Positions 34,801 to 47,100 of a stretch of DNA of 64,000 bases are shown in pieces. The translations under genes were made by a program, and so were the position numbers. The notes beneath the pieces are model-generated. The model was not told the DNA's origin. It saw only the letters and a list, made by a program, of their open reading frames with translations, and searched no databases. Origin of the DNA: Oasisia sp. SBJ-2009 (Eukaryota; Annelida; Polychaeta; Sabellida; Siboglinidae); assembly GCA_964017155.1 (NCBI GenBank), contig OZ024863.1:45003864-45067863 (forward strand), written 5' to 3'. Positions within the stretch are counted from its first letter, which is position 1; each line of letters begins with the position of its first letter.

Positions 34801-37800
34801 ATTGGACGCCGCCGGAACTACTTCTCACGTACTACCCTGGTGGGTTGTTTGGCAGTGACAAACAAGGTCACCCCATCTACATCGAGCCGGTTGGGTACGC
34901 AGACCCCAAAGGTACAGAATTTACAGTTTTATCTGTTCGATTTTTGAAATATGTAAATTATATAGTTTCATGTTTCACATATTTCTTTTTTAATTTGGCT
35001 AGTGTATTATTTTCAGTGCTTTTCCACCATTGACATAGTAATTAAATTGAAACAGCTTATATGATTTGTTGTAGTTATTTCCTATTTAATTTGCATAATA
35101 ATTATAGTAGACTAATACAGCATACATATTTATTTCAAGTATATAGCTATTATTTTAAATATAACATTTCCCACTGATCACAAGTCCCATAAAGACATGT
35201 AACGATTACAGAGTTTAAGAGCTTTCTAAAAATGTGTAGTTTTGTATATATGTGGCACTATCTGGCACACAACATCAACAAGCCATGCAGCACCAAAATT
35301 TGTACAAAAAACAACCAGTATTGTATCTCTTAACACATATTACCAAACAAAATCCAAACGACAGGTTTAAAACAAATGCATAATTTCTTATGCATCATAT
35401 AAGTGACTCATTTTACGTAAACTTTGCATTTCAGGACTTCTGCAGTCTGTAACAAAAACTGACATCATCAAATATAAGATACGTGACAGTGAACTCATCC
35501 TGCAAGCATTCCGAGATCAATCAGCCAAAGTAAGTATGTTGGAAGGACTTTATGTTTTAGCTACCTAAGAAGTACCCAAAATAAAAAACCTCTAGATAGC
35601 AAATGGAAGAAACCTATTGCTTATAGAGAACCCATTTTTAAAATTAAAATTGAAACCTTTTTTAAGGTATTTTAATGCATTGTGCATTTTAAATTGTTTG
35701 GTAAATATTCGTTGATTATTTACTATGTATTATGGAGCAGAAGTTGCAGTGGTATACTACTACTACTACTACTAATAAAGGACAGTATTTGTCTATGCCA
35801 TATCTCTAACAATAAAACCAATCAGAGGTGCATTACACTTTACAGGAATATACAGATTACCTTAAAGGACAAAAAAAGGCTACGGCTTCGTGTCATACAC
35901 CTAATAGAGTTTATACAAAGTAACAATTTCCACATATACTCAATTTTTTAACGTCAGCGGTTTACTCAGAATGTGACTTTAAAGTCTAAAATTCTAACGA
36001 AATCCACGATGGTCTAGACGTCGCCATAGGTGAAGGGTTAATTTGGCTTGGCCATTCAGCGCGCGGCATTCTATATCTCGGGCAACTTCCGGCGACGTCG
36101 TTAAGGGTCAGCAACTTCGAGTCTTCGCCAGTTCGTTCAGTTGGCGTGACATCTAGCAGCTGCTTATAGATGTATATCTAAATCTGTGGTTAAATCTATG
36201 GTAAACTTTAGTAATTATGCCTTCGTGTTCGGCATACGGTTGCAATAATAGTTGAAACAACCGGTAGTATTGAAGCAATGGAGTCACGTTGGTGATTTGC
36301 GGGCGTACTGTTTGTCACTTTGCTCGGGCCATTTTGAGGAGAAATGCTTTGATGTAGACATGTATCATCAGTTGATGGGATGATTTCAGCGATAACAATA
36401 ATAGACAACTTTATATTTACCGTCATCAGCATGTTACGCGCGTTGCCGAGTTGCAGCCATTTCATGACAACAGCCAAACCCTATGCAGGGAATCTACGTG
36501 GAGAGCGCCTCGATCACCGTCGTGACGTCATTCTCTGTCTAAGATGGGGTAGCGCATAGAATTTGGATAGCTGGGTGTTAAAAAATATTTTTCTGGTAAA
36601 CCGCTGGAGTTAAAAAATTGAGTATATGTGGAAATTGTTACTTTATATTAACTCTATTAGGTGTATGCCACGTAAAAGTTAACTTTGTTTGTCCTTTAAA
36701 GTTAAAAAATAAAGATCAGTATAAATGTTTCAATAAAAATGAAAATATTAGTCTTAATAATACTAAAATACTAATATATAAGAGTTAATTTTATTACAAG
36801 TTAAAAATAAATAAATAATAAAATAGTTGATAAAAAGTAGATATTATAAATGTTTAGATATTATATTTTAAATGTTCTTTTAAAGTTAAAAATGTATACA
36901 ACTTTGCTGTTAAACACTTTTAGCACAACAGAAACATCGAGGGCCTCATTATCATTCTGGATCTTGAGAAGTATGGGCTCCGACACTTGTGGAAGCCTGG
37001 TGAGTGGTTTAAGCAAGAACTGCTCGATTGCATTCTTAAAAAGATCGTATGACTAATAACTAGATGCCTTGATATTTCCCGAATGCCTCCATACCTTGGC
37101 CTGACTTGATGTGATAAGACGCATCATATTTTCTAGTTAAACCCACTGCTTGATCAAAGATTTTTACAATCCATCAATAGTTATATTGCTACTATATAAT
37201 GCCACACTGCCAGAAATAGTAAGTCCATTTGCTGCTGGCAGCCGTCGTGAATCAGCAATTTAAGAAACAATGGCTGTGTAACTACATATTGATTTTTGAA
37301 GAATTGTTTTTTATTCCTGCTTGTCATAGAATGTTGTTACACGTTCAGTACGAGTCTTATTAATTGTTAACACTGTTTTCTGAATGCCTCCCGTCTCAGC
37401 CGATTTGTTATGGGAATACCTGGTAGTCATATCTAAGTAACGTGATTTTGATTAAAGTAAATTTTTATTCTAAAAAGCAAGTTTTCAGTGAGCAGTTGTA
37501 ATATCTAGTTTTAAAAGTGAATGAAGCAATGCCGTGATATATTACTGTTATTTTTCAGCGTTGGATATTTATACCCAAGTTCTTACCATATTTGAAGCCA
37601 ACTATCCGGAGACGCTGCACAAAACATACGTTGTCAATGGTAAGTGAACTACAAGTAGTGATACAAACTTCAACAGTGATACAACAAACTTTATTTATGT
37701 CAACTTTATGATTTATTGTTATGGAGTGCTGTTTCAATAATATCACTTATAATATTCAAAGGATTATACATTAAAGGTGCCATATTTATTATTGTTGTAG

Positions 37801-40800
37801 TAGAATCATGTTTTAAAGTACATTGTAAACATTTTGACCATCCGGGTAATATCCCTTATTTGTTGCAATTCAGTGCTTTAGGGGAAAACGTTAATCAGTT
37901 GTCATTAACTGTTTATCAGCACCAAGAAGTAGTTTACATTTTGTTGTAAAAATTGTATGTATACTGAAACATTAAAAACAGACAAAAGTAAATAACAGTT
38001 GACTTTGAAAATTGCGGTTTATCAAAACATGTTACAAATACCATATAATATGATTTTATGAAAGAAATTATTTTACATTGTGCCTTTCAGCCATAGAAAA
38101 TTATTAAATTATGTAACAATGACCATAATGATCTAAAATAAAATGTTCACAAATCTTAAATATAACGAGGTTATGTTACATGCGTGTCTTGTTTCAATTA
38201 ACTGGTAATATTAACACTATTCTTGATCGTTGTTTGTTTTATGTGTCATATATCTGGGTTTTTATTATTTTCAGATATGCGGTTTTCCATAAATAGCCTT
38301 ATTTATTGTCTGCCTTTCCACCACAGGTCACGTTTGGTTTAACAGGGCATTGCAGAAATATTGCAGAATCACCATAACTCTGCAGAAATATTCATAATAA
38401 TTTATAATTCTTATTGGTACTAGCTTCAGCTTAAGATAATCCTGTGGTAATAATCTTACTTCTGGCACATTTATCGTTCTGGTCGTTCATAGTAGTAAGT
38501 AGCTTAGAAATAGTCATGTTTAACATGATACGACTCATGGTGACTCATCGCTATAGCAGATAATAGACATCTCTTGTTACTAGGGCTTGTGGCATATTAA
38601 ATGCTGTGGGTTGATACACTAGTAATTATGTCTTGTATAATTATTAATGTATTTGAAATGCTACATCATTTAATAATTATATATTTAGTGTGAAATGCAT
38701 GGACACAGTGGCACTATACATGGATATAATATAGTAGTTTACAACACCTTTTTCACGATAATCAGCTATTAAAGTACCGGTAATTCAGGTTAGTCCAAAG
38801 TGGTGTCCTCATTCTGTGACTGTCTACTCAATACAGTGATTATTTCTTCATATGCTCTTATTGTTTACAGCGCCAAAAATATTCCCCATTGCCTACAATC
38901 TCACGAAGCCATTCCTGAGTGCAGACACAAAGGCCAAAGTACATATCTTAGGAAGTAAGTCTTTTTCGGTTTTTTTTAAGCTTAAATGAAGAAGTTGGAG
39001 ACTGCTGATAGAAAAGGCAGTGAGAAAAAAGTGAGGAAAGAAAAGATAAAGAAAAGATGACAGTAACCATGGCTCTTTGATAGCGACTAGCATGGTCTTA
39101 GAGGAGTCTCCTGACTGTATGTTGTATTACTGTATTACAAATTATTATATACTATTACCATGTTTATTGTGATTGTTATATTTGTATTGATTCTGAGTTG
39201 TTTTGACATGTTGGTATGTATTTGGCTGAAATACTGGTTGAATAAAAAACATCATTCATTCATTCAACCTCACCCCTGATGACAGGGACAACAAGTGGAG
39301 AACAACAGTGCTAATAATGAATAGCTTGTAGAATGCGCAGTAAGGCCATATTTGTTATAAAGGAAACCATATTGTTTTCTTCAAATTCGGTAGAAAGCCA
39401 TATCATGTTTGTGATTGGATAATTGGCATAAAACATCATGATTGACATGATCTGTTACCTTCAAAATGTACTGATAGCAAATAAAATATGCAGGTATTCA
39501 TAAGTTCAAGTATGATGATATAAATTGACATTTAATCTCATACTGCTTGTGAACACAATAATTGTATACTTACCGTTATTACATGTTTCCCTTTTGAAAC
39601 AACACTAAACTATTGTACATATATAGGCAATGTGTACACTCCGAGTGGCTGGTGTTCATGGTTTTTAGTTCACCTTTTTCTCTGCTATTTTGCTGTGACA
39701 CAAGAAAATGCACCTTTAATTTGTTAGTTGCTACATATCATTATAAATTAATTGTAAAGTCCTTAGCCAAATGTTAGTCCAATCCTATGGTTGCCAAAGA
39801 AATACATTTAATTTTGCAGTCAATATGATTAGGTGTCTTACTATATGAAAACAACTTTACATAACATTACTCAGATGTATAAGTGAAAAGGTGTATAAAT
39901 GAATGCTTAAGTATCTAGCAGTGGGATACAGTTGTGGATGTTTATGAATGAATTTCATGCAGTAATTATAAAATGGCTTAGTGCTTCTCAGAGAAGTTGA
40001 GATGATTCTGGGGTTTACTGTTGCCAGTGAAATGTAAACACATTTTAGGTAGATTGGAATTTGTGCTTGTTAAATATATGAACATACCTTTCCCTTTTAG
40101 GAATGGCTGGTATTGCAAAATAGGGTATTGTGATTGTTGACTGTTTTCAGAGAACTGGAAGCAACGGCTACTTGAGGTCATAGATGCTGACCAGCTGCCA
40201 GTCCACTGGGGCGGAACTGCCACTGACCCCGACGGTGACCCCTATTGCAGGTCGCAGGTCAGTGAGATTTGCCAGTGATCGCTTGGTCACGCCTGGTTGA
40301 TTCTGTTTCATGCAGCTGTGTATTTAATTCACAACATTTGAAGTTCCAGGAATGAAACTTTAATCATTATCGTGAAGTGTATTCATTGCAGTATGATAAC
40401 AATAAATAGTCCCAGGTTGCATTTAAGTGTCATTTTAATGTTGTCGTGAAAGTGTGCCGATATATTTTAGCTGAGAAAGATAGATACAACACATTATATT
40501 TTAGTTAATTTTTGTTGGTCATAAATTGAACTAATTATTATTAGGGTTCATAGATTTAGCTAGTTATTACTAGGGTTCTTTTATTTGCAGTATTATGTTT
40601 TAAAAGCAATGCTATATAATTACAATGGAGGAATCTTCATACAATTTTTAGATCAGTGACATTTTATGTGGCGTGTTAATATACAAACTGATGCTCATTT
40701 AAAAATACAAAAAATTGTAAATGTTTTTATTTATCTGTTTACATGCAGGCATGAGGCTAATTTAAAAATAGCTGTAAAGTTAAAACCGATGCACATTTAA

Positions 40801-43800
40801 AAATACAATTTTTTGGGTCATTATTTTATCTGTTTACACGTGTGCATGAGGCTAATTTTAAAATAGCTGTAAAGTTAAAAAAGAATCTTTTTTTCTTCTG
40901 TGTACAGGTGTGTATGGGAGGAGAGATACCGCCCCACCACTACACGAACCACCTCGACAACTTTGACATGTCACAATTCACAACGACCACAATAGGACGC
41001 GGGTCGTCTATGGAGCTTGACTTCCCCATCCAGCGAACAAACAGCATTCTCAGGTATGTGTGTGGGATGTAGCAACTTTTTTGAGCAAGTAATTTTTACT
41101 ATGTCTGTTCCAAAGAAAAACATGTGACAGGACACAGTGGTTTGAACAGTAAGTTACATTTTGATGTGGAATGCAGTGGATAAGCCAACAGGTTCAATTG
41201 AGACAACCCAGGTTATAATCTTGTGCTGTGACGTTGAACCTTGTTCATTGTGCAATGGTCCAATTCACTGGGTTGTATGGTTGAGTACATGCATGATGGC
41301 TATAGACATTGGTGGATATATTTGTGCGAGTAGTATTTGCACATTAATTGCAGCTTGGCTGAATGCTTCCCAGTCGAATCCCAGAGATATTGAGGATATT
41401 TGGTTGAATTTGACTGCCTGGGAGTAGAATGTAAAGTGCTTTGAGATGTCGTAAGCACTGGATACTTTGTATCATCATCATCATCATCACCACCACCACC
41501 ACCACCACCACCACCACCACCACCACCACCACCACCACCACCACCACCACCACCACCACCATCATCATCCTTTTGGCAGCTACATTCAACTGGCTGATTA
41601 TTCTGCTGCACTCTGCTATATATGAACTTAAGTGTATTTTTTTATTCCCCGAACTGCTTAAAAGCCAAAAATCATCCATGGATGAAAGTAAAATATTTGT
41701 TTTGGTTTTTCATTTTTATAAATAATGAAATTCACTACAAGTTTGAAGAATGGTTTTGATGTGTGTTTGGAATTAAATGCCACATGGTTTGAAACAAGAA
41801 ATGTCGCCTTTGTCTTCCAGCGAATAACATGTTTTTCTTTCCCACCAGGTGGCAGTTCTTCACGGAAAGCAGCGACGTCTGTTTCTCGGTCGTTAGGCAT
41901 GGTTCCACAGATGCCGGAGAGGGGGAGCCACAGTCTGCAAGTAACGCCAAAGATGTCAAAGAAATCGTGAAGCCATGTCGCGTTAACAGCCATCTTATCC
42001 CGGAGAGTGGCTCCCTCGTGTGTGCCATTCCAGGAACTTGTGAGTACCTCAATGGTTATTCTACAGTTGTTCGTTTCATCAAATTCCGCCATGAGTCTTT
42101 GCGGAACCTTTGCAGAAATAAAATGTGTGCAGCTGAAAAGTGGTTAATTTCACATTAGGACAAATTGTAGAAGTTTGCGTGATTGGCAAACGTTTGAGGA
42201 CATGCAACTGTTAATTTGTCCATTTGCACGTTGGTAAGCCATAAGAACAAAGACATATTAAAGTTTGCCATACGTTGGTTAATTTTGGTGAGTTTGTCAT
42301 TTTGTCATCGCATGGTTTCATTTGCTGCATTTGTCATTCTTGTTTTCTATAGTCTGTTCGGTTTCGGCTGTTGAATTAATCAGATTATTGTTTGTTTGCT
42401 TGATTTAGTGTGAACTTTCCAAACAGCAAACACCTACAAGTTCCTCATGGAACACATTTGTTTTGTTTGTGTGTCATTAAGTTTGACGACAGCCGCTACT
42501 ACAGGTGTCTGACTAAACACGTTTGTTTCCCTAAGGTATCACGACGTGAATGATTATCGTATTTGTTTCCATCTCATATCATGAATTTTGACACACCAAC
42601 GACTTGCCGATTGAACGTGTTTATTTTCCTTAGCTATCATACAATTTGACAACGGATGCAGCTGCCTGCCATGTCTACTTCTTTCAGAGGTGTAAACTTT
42701 GACCAATACATCTTTGATTAATTGTATTAACTTCATTCAGATATCAAACAATTTGCAACAACAACTGCTGGCTGATTACTTACTTATCCTCTTCGTCCCC
42801 AGTGGGACATAAGGCTACAACAACGTTCCTCCACAGGGTCCTGTCTTTAGCTGTGGCCTGAGCCTCACCCCACGAGAGCCCCATCTCTTGTAGCTCTGCC
42901 ATTACTGTCTTTCAAGATTCAAAGATTCAAAAAACTTTATTGTCCGTTTAAAAACATATTGAAAACGGAAATTTTTCTTCAGTCACACATAAAATGACAG
43001 TAATAAAAACATTGGTGAATCATATAGGGCCCACAGTTGTCAATACACAATAAAATGATAGTAAATATAGTCATCACTAAAATAGGTAAAGTATAATAAT
43101 AAATTACGCATATAAAATAGCTACTAAGATAAATATATAAATAAGCATGTATAATTTCTTAAAATGGGTGTCTCAGATAGGAGACAATAACATTAGTAAT
43201 AACATAATACTAAAATTGATAAATAAATAAGATTAACTAAAGAGTTACCATAATAATATGAGACACATAAAATGTAAAAATTAATTAACGACTCGTTGAA
43301 AATAGAGCATTATCATTTAGCATTTAAAATTAAAATGGCAGAGGGTACAAACGATTTTTTGAAGAGGTTCTTTTTTGCTAATGGAACTTTTAGACGTCTC
43401 CCTGATGGCAGTTTCTGAAAGGCTTGATTCAGAGGATGGGCAGGAGGATAGAGAATTTGTGTGGATTTCCTTTTCAGTGCATCTTTATATATGCTGGACA
43501 GCTGTTTTTGATTGTTGCCAATTAACTTGCTTGCTGTGTTAACTACGCGAGCAAGCTTTACTTTATTTTTTCAACTGACATTGCCATACCATGTAATTAC
43601 ATTAAAAGAAAGAACGCTCTCTATCAAACTTCTGTAGACAAGTTGGAGAATGTGCTGGCTAACATCAAAGCTTTTTGGCATGTTGTGTTTGGTCATCCTG
43701 GCTTCCTTCTTCCGGGTGGCATCCATCTTAGGGCAACTTTGGTGATACTAGCTGGCTGATTAAACATATTTATTTCCCACAGATGTCATCAAGTTTGACA

Positions 43801-43940
43801 ACAGTTACAGCTGGCTTAAGACGAAGAAGCTATCGTACCTCATCGAGGTCTTACCCTCCGGTGACTTTGCCGAGCTACACACCTCGCCCTCCTTTGCCAT
43901 GCCCCGGGGTGATAGCGCCGCAGAACTTTCCATGGATTAA
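31813..43940 (+). CDS. SEC14L: SEC14-like lipid-transfer protein (CRAL-TRIO + GOLD), twelve exons
   Basis: This is a cytosolic phospholipid- and isoprenoid-binding protein of the SEC14L2/supernatant-protein-factor group, which carries hydrophobic ligands such as squalene or tocopherol and PI-type lipids. Exons: 31813-31866, 33060-33129, 34100-34143, 34755-34911, 35435-35529, 36924-36999, 37559-37639, 38871-38954, 40151-40257, 40908-41053, 41849-42039, 43783-43940. All junctions are GT-AG and all phases fit, giving 420 residues against about 400 in relatives. The CRAL-TRIO N-lobe (LLRWLRARCFDLKKSEKML) occupies residues ~15-60. The lipid-binding domain spans ~75-250, with GLRHLWKP, ANYPETLHKTYVVNAPKIFP and a GGTATDPDGDP end. 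The GOLD beta-sandwich spans ~280-410 (RWQFFTESSDVCFSV, YVIKFDNSYSWLKTKKLSY). The start ATG has A at -3. Which SEC14L paralogue it equals is undecided. Confidence 0.95.
32456..32558 (-). mobile_element. tRNA-derived SINE (family A), diverged short copy
   Basis: The same tRNA-like head and AAACTTAGGCAATTTTGTTC junction as the copy at 17446-17779, but more diverged and ending shortly after the junction. It lies in intron 1 of the SEC14-like gene. Confidence 0.8.
33060..33129 (+). CDS. SEC14L: SEC14-like exon 2
   Basis: It encodes FRENLSDILKDEHDDHYLLR then WLR, the start of the CRAL-TRIO N-terminal lobe (D.(Y/F)LLRWLRAR). Confidence 0.95.
34100..34143 (+). CDS. SEC14L: SEC14-like exon 3
   Basis: A short 44-nt exon completes the lobe with ARCFDLKKSEKMLRE. 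An AG four bases downstream (CCAG) would break the frame, so the first AG is chosen. Confidence 0.93.
34755..34911 (+). CDS. SEC14L: SEC14-like exon 4
   Basis: It encodes SLKWREENGTDTILADWTPP and LLLTYYPGGLFGSDKQGHPI onward to ADPKG. The G..G.D..G.P(I/V) pattern opens the lipid-binding domain. Confidence 0.95.
35435..35529 (+). CDS. SEC14L: SEC14-like exon 5
   Basis: It encodes GLLQSVTKTDIIKYKIRDSE and LILQAFRDQSAK, matching the GLL.S..K.D.+..K.R..E segment of SEC14L proteins. Confidence 0.95.
35752..35776. repeat. (TAC)n microsatellite
   Basis: About seven TAC triplets in intron 5 of the SEC14-like gene. Confidence 0.9.
35862..36699 (+). mobile_element. Non-autonomous element with ~100-bp inverted ends and a THAP-domain relic
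   Basis: The left ~100 bp (TTAAAGGACAAA through ACACCTAATAGAGTTTATAC to AGCGGTTTA) is the inverted complement of the right ~100 bp, with few mismatches. Both ends start TTAA/AGGACAAA, so a TTAA target duplication is possible but may be part of the repeat. Inside, the plus strand reads MPSCSAYGCNN at 36217 and LCSGHFEEKCFDVDM further on. These are the two halves of a THAP zinc finger (C..C near the start, then C..HF), separated by stops and frame changes. THAP domains head several DNA transposases. The exact superfamily is undetermined. Confidence 0.75.
36924..36999 (+). CDS. SEC14L: SEC14-like exon 6
   Basis: It encodes HNRNIEGLIIILDLEKYGLR then HLWKP, covering the central beta strand and the conserved GL+HLWKP turn. 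Confidence 0.95.
37559..37639 (+). CDS. SEC14L: SEC14-like exon 7
   Basis: It encodes ALDIYTQVLTIFEANYPETL and HKTYVVN, the highly conserved NYPE signature of SEC14 domains. Confidence 0.96.
38871..38954 (+). CDS. SEC14L: SEC14-like exon 8
   Basis: It encodes APKIFPIAYNLTKPFLSADT then KAKVHILG, the lipid-gate helix region of the SEC14 fold. Confidence 0.96.
40151..40257 (+). CDS. SEC14L: SEC14-like exon 9
   Basis: It encodes KNWKQRLLEVIDADQLPVHW, then GGTATDPDGDPYCRSQ. The LP..(Y/W)GGT.TDPDG.P closing motif of the lipid-binding domain is intact. Confidence 0.96.
40733..40880. repeat. Direct ~97-bp duplication before SEC14-like exon 10
   Basis: The block ATCTGTTTACATG...GCATGAGGCTAATTTAAAAATAGCTGTAAAGTTAAAA occurs twice, about 97 bp apart. 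The second copy ends just before the polypyrimidine tract of exon 10. Confidence 0.7.
40908..41053 (+). CDS. SEC14L: SEC14-like exon 10
   Basis: It encodes VCMGGEIPPHHYTNHLDNFD through TIGRGSSMELDFPI, linking the lipid-binding domain to the first GOLD strands (the RGSS motif is family-typical). Confidence 0.95.
41162..41565 (+). mobile_element. tRNA-derived SINE (family B) with expanded ATC/CAC tail
   Basis: The 5' part (GGAATGCAGTGGATAAGCCA) aligns with the tRNA-like head of the copy at 58340. Both share TTAATTGCAGCTTGGCTGAA and a CCTGGGAGTAGAATGTAA tail. The 3' end passes into (ATC)n and then about 28 CAC triplets, so the microsatellite probably grew from the SINE tail. It lies in intron 10 of the SEC14-like gene. 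Confidence 0.7.
41849..42039 (+). CDS. SEC14L: SEC14-like exon 11
   Basis: It encodes WQFFTESSDVCFSVVRHGST through NSHLIPESGSLVCAIPGT, the core GOLD beta-sandwich with the NSHL(V/I)PE.G(T/S)L.C..PG motif. Confidence 0.96.
42774..43740 (-). mobile_element. LINE 3' tail split by a second LINE fragment
   Basis: The outer pieces (42774-42914 and about 43688-43740) match the 3' tail of the LINE at 50080-52990 (GCCTGAGCCTCACCCCACGA; CCGGGTGGCATCCATCT). Between them sits an L2/CR1-like 3' end (42915-43687) resembling the copy at 48743-49790, with a GATTCAAAGATTCAAA end typical of L2/CR1 termini. Both are on the minus strand, in the last intron of the SEC14-like gene. Confidence 0.7.
43783..43940 (+). 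CDS. SEC14L: SEC14-like exon 12 and stop
   Basis: It completes the GOLD domain (YVIKFDNSYSWLKTKKLSYL) and adds a Ser/Ala-rich tail ending AAELSMD before TAA. Confidence 0.95.
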
Positions 43941-44102
43941 CCAAGGGACAGACTTTCACATTATACATAGGAAACATAGGTGAATCTTATGGTGTATACT
44001 GTATGTAAGTAACAGGATCGTTATGTGGCTTAAAATGTCTCCTTGATTGGATTTAATGTTTCACTGGTAGAAGGGTCAGCCCAAATTTTTAATGGTCACA
44101 TA

Positions 44103-44108
44103 AATAAA
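44103..44108 (+). terminator. Candidate polyadenylation signal of the SEC14-like gene
   Basis: AATAAA lies about 165 bp after the stop codon. It is the first clear hexamer downstream; usage is not proven. Confidence 0.5.
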
Positions 44109-47100
44109 TATTTGCATCCAGATAATTATGTGATGTGTTGAGAAATAACATGAATGAGATCAATGTTTTTTTCTTTGTTATCGAGTGTATTTTGGAGGTG
44201 GTCATTTGGTTGTTGTGGGTGATGTTTAGTTTTGATTACATAGCCACCAATCAAAAGCAGCAATTATTAGTTTTTTAAACTAAAATCGTTCCAGTTAATT
44301 TCTTCAGTCACCAATTACAGCATTGTTAGTAGCTGATAATAATTTTACGATAGCAACTGCTTCCTGGTTGAATGAATATCCCCGGCATATAACAAACATC
44401 TCACCATACAATTTGCCGACTAAAAATAACTCGTGTTTTTAATGCATTGCCACTTGATAAAGCAGAGGCTATTTCTCACAGAAATACAAACAGAGAAAGG
44501 CCAGTGAACGTCAGACTGAGAATGGTCCCAGGATTAACATATTAATATATAGATTGACAATTTATGTATACTTTTTTTGGCTAATTCAGAGGATACATTT
44601 TGTGGGTATCTGAGGTAAAAGGTCAATTTAAAACAAAATTGTTGCCCTTCTACCAGTGTTGCTGACTTATCTCAGATGTTTGGCGTAGTTGAAACGTCTT
44701 CCTCAGGTTGGAGGCTTGTGATAGATAATGCTGTTTCATTATCCTGTACATACTCAACAGATTCCAAGCAGGCAATTGTTTCAGCTGGTATGAAACTCAA
44801 ACGATGATTTGTAAATCGGTGAATATCAATCAGTATTTGTGTATGATAATCATATCAGAATATGTATATTGGCTTTGACGGTTTTGTCGTTTGTATATAG
44901 TCAGCGTAAACGTAGAATATAATATCACGGATAATAGATTCCTTGCGTATTCTTACGTTATTGTCGTATGCTGGTGATTAGGGTTGCTTTAGTAATGGCA
45001 AATTGGGCGAGGCTTGAATGTGATAGATTCAAAGAATCATGTGCAAGTTACTGAAGACTTAATGCACATGTTATGTAAACTAACATGATGCATATATCAA
45101 CACATCAAAACATATAGTGTGTTTTATTGCTGGCCATCAGTAACCTCGTATATCTGTGATTGGAAGTGCGATCGTGTTAGTTTAGAATGTTGATGTGTGG
45201 GGAAGTGCACGTTTAACCTCGGTGGGTATTTAGCACCTTTGTGGTGATTACAGGACCCAGCAGTATTGGCGAGGTTCATTTGGTTTTAACAACCTTTGTG
45301 ATAATGTTACATGTTCACTCAAATGGATGTATATGTCAGTTACAAGTTGGAAACAAATTGTTACATGGCAATTGCATACGTTACGCACACACTGTTAAAT
45401 AGTTAGCTGTCTGAGAAGCACATGTGTTCACTGTTGTTTTGTTAATGACAGGCGATATGCTGGCATTGTGGAAAAAGTGCAAATGAAACTTATCTTTTAT
45501 GTGTAGTAGTGTTCTTAACTCTCACATCGTGTTTATTAATAAATACTTCCACATGAAGTAATTTATTAATATATCATTTCGATGACAATCACAGTATGTT
45601 TTTGTATGCATACTAGGATATTTCTGCCTCTCAGCCCATCCTTTTTGTCTTTTTTACCTTTTCATCACATGAGATTTGTTTTTTAAGCATCTGGTGTAAA
45701 TTTATTTGACCTTCTCCATAGACTTTTCAATGTAGTTACCCTTATCTCCACTTCTGAAGATCTGAATTTTTCCTCAATATTTTTCCTCTTTGGATATTCT
45801 CTTCTTAACATCTTTAAATATTTCCAAGTCATTGTTATGTTAACTTTTAAATAGCATTCATTTAATCAGTTTAGTCAAATGTCACTAAATATTTTGTGAT
45901 TATGTACTAAAAGGAAGAAAGATCTGTTAGTATTTCTTATAATGGTGACAATTACTAACTTGTAGTTAGTTACACAAATCCGTTGTATACATGTAGAACA
46001 TGTAGAAAATATGAAGTAAATTATGTGTTTACAGAAGTGCTTGCTTCAAGAAGATTAGCATCTATAGTTGTCCTACCATTGAGTGGATGTTGTATCTTTC
46101 TTATTCTGTTTTCATTAATAATTAATATAATACAATAGTAGATATTTGTGCATTGCATATTTGTTTTTATAATATGGGATTTACACTACATGAAAGGTGT
46201 TGTAGACTAAGCAGCAAAGTAAATAGAAAATATATATAAATCTGTATAACATCTATTGCTAGGGCTACCACAAATACACCTAAAGATGCAGCTGCTACAT
46301 ACATTATAATTACAGCAGGAACTATTATTACTGCTATGACTACTGAGGAACCACAACTTCTGTTTTTGATTGATTGACAAGCTCAGTATATATAATAAAT
46401 TATGTAAAGTTTGCATTCTCGCTAAAATCACAAATTTAGTGGGACATGCAAGACATAAAAAGCTATTTTGGGGTCATGCAGAATGGGCCAGTACGATTTA
46501 ACTTGAATCATGTGGGGGTAGTTAGGTTCCAACCGTTTTCATGAGTGTTATAATTCCACTTCCATAGACAGTAATTTCTGAATATTTTCTCTGCATTTGT
46601 ACATTTTGTTAAATTCCTGTGTATACAAGACCAGGGTCTTTCATTTGTTTTTGGGGCCGTTGTTCATGTTTTATCAACTAGAAATGTTTATGTTAACACT
46701 TGTTGTGAATTATTTTCTGGCTTCTTGAATTTGTTACTTTGCCAAACAAGATTCAGCACGCATCTTTTGTTTTGTTTATATACGTGTGAAACTCACTTTC
46801 GTAGTTCACAGAAATTGCTTCTGAGCATTACCATGTACCGGGTAGACATATTCCATTTCATTACCAGTTTTTTGTAGCATGGGTGTGCTCAAGAATGTGT
46901 TTGTTCTGTTACCATGTGCAAAAAATGTTTCTGAAGGTCCTATGGGCATAGTTAACATACATCATACTTTGATCGATAACAATCATGTATACCAGTGAGG
47001 TTAATACAAATGGTGATGTATTGCTGTAGGCACAGATCATTTTAATGTTTTAATAAAGCGTTTAATGGTGTATTTACTGCATAGTTGTTTATCAGTGTGT

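Noticed and set aside
41300..41725. Poly-Thr, poly-Val or poly-Gly proteins across the CAC tract
   Set aside because: Microsatellite artefact at the tail of a SINE, inside an intron.
41658..42158. Open frames on both strands near SEC14-like exon 11
   Set aside because: Shadows of the genuine exon 41849-42039; no acceptor/donor pairs or family match.
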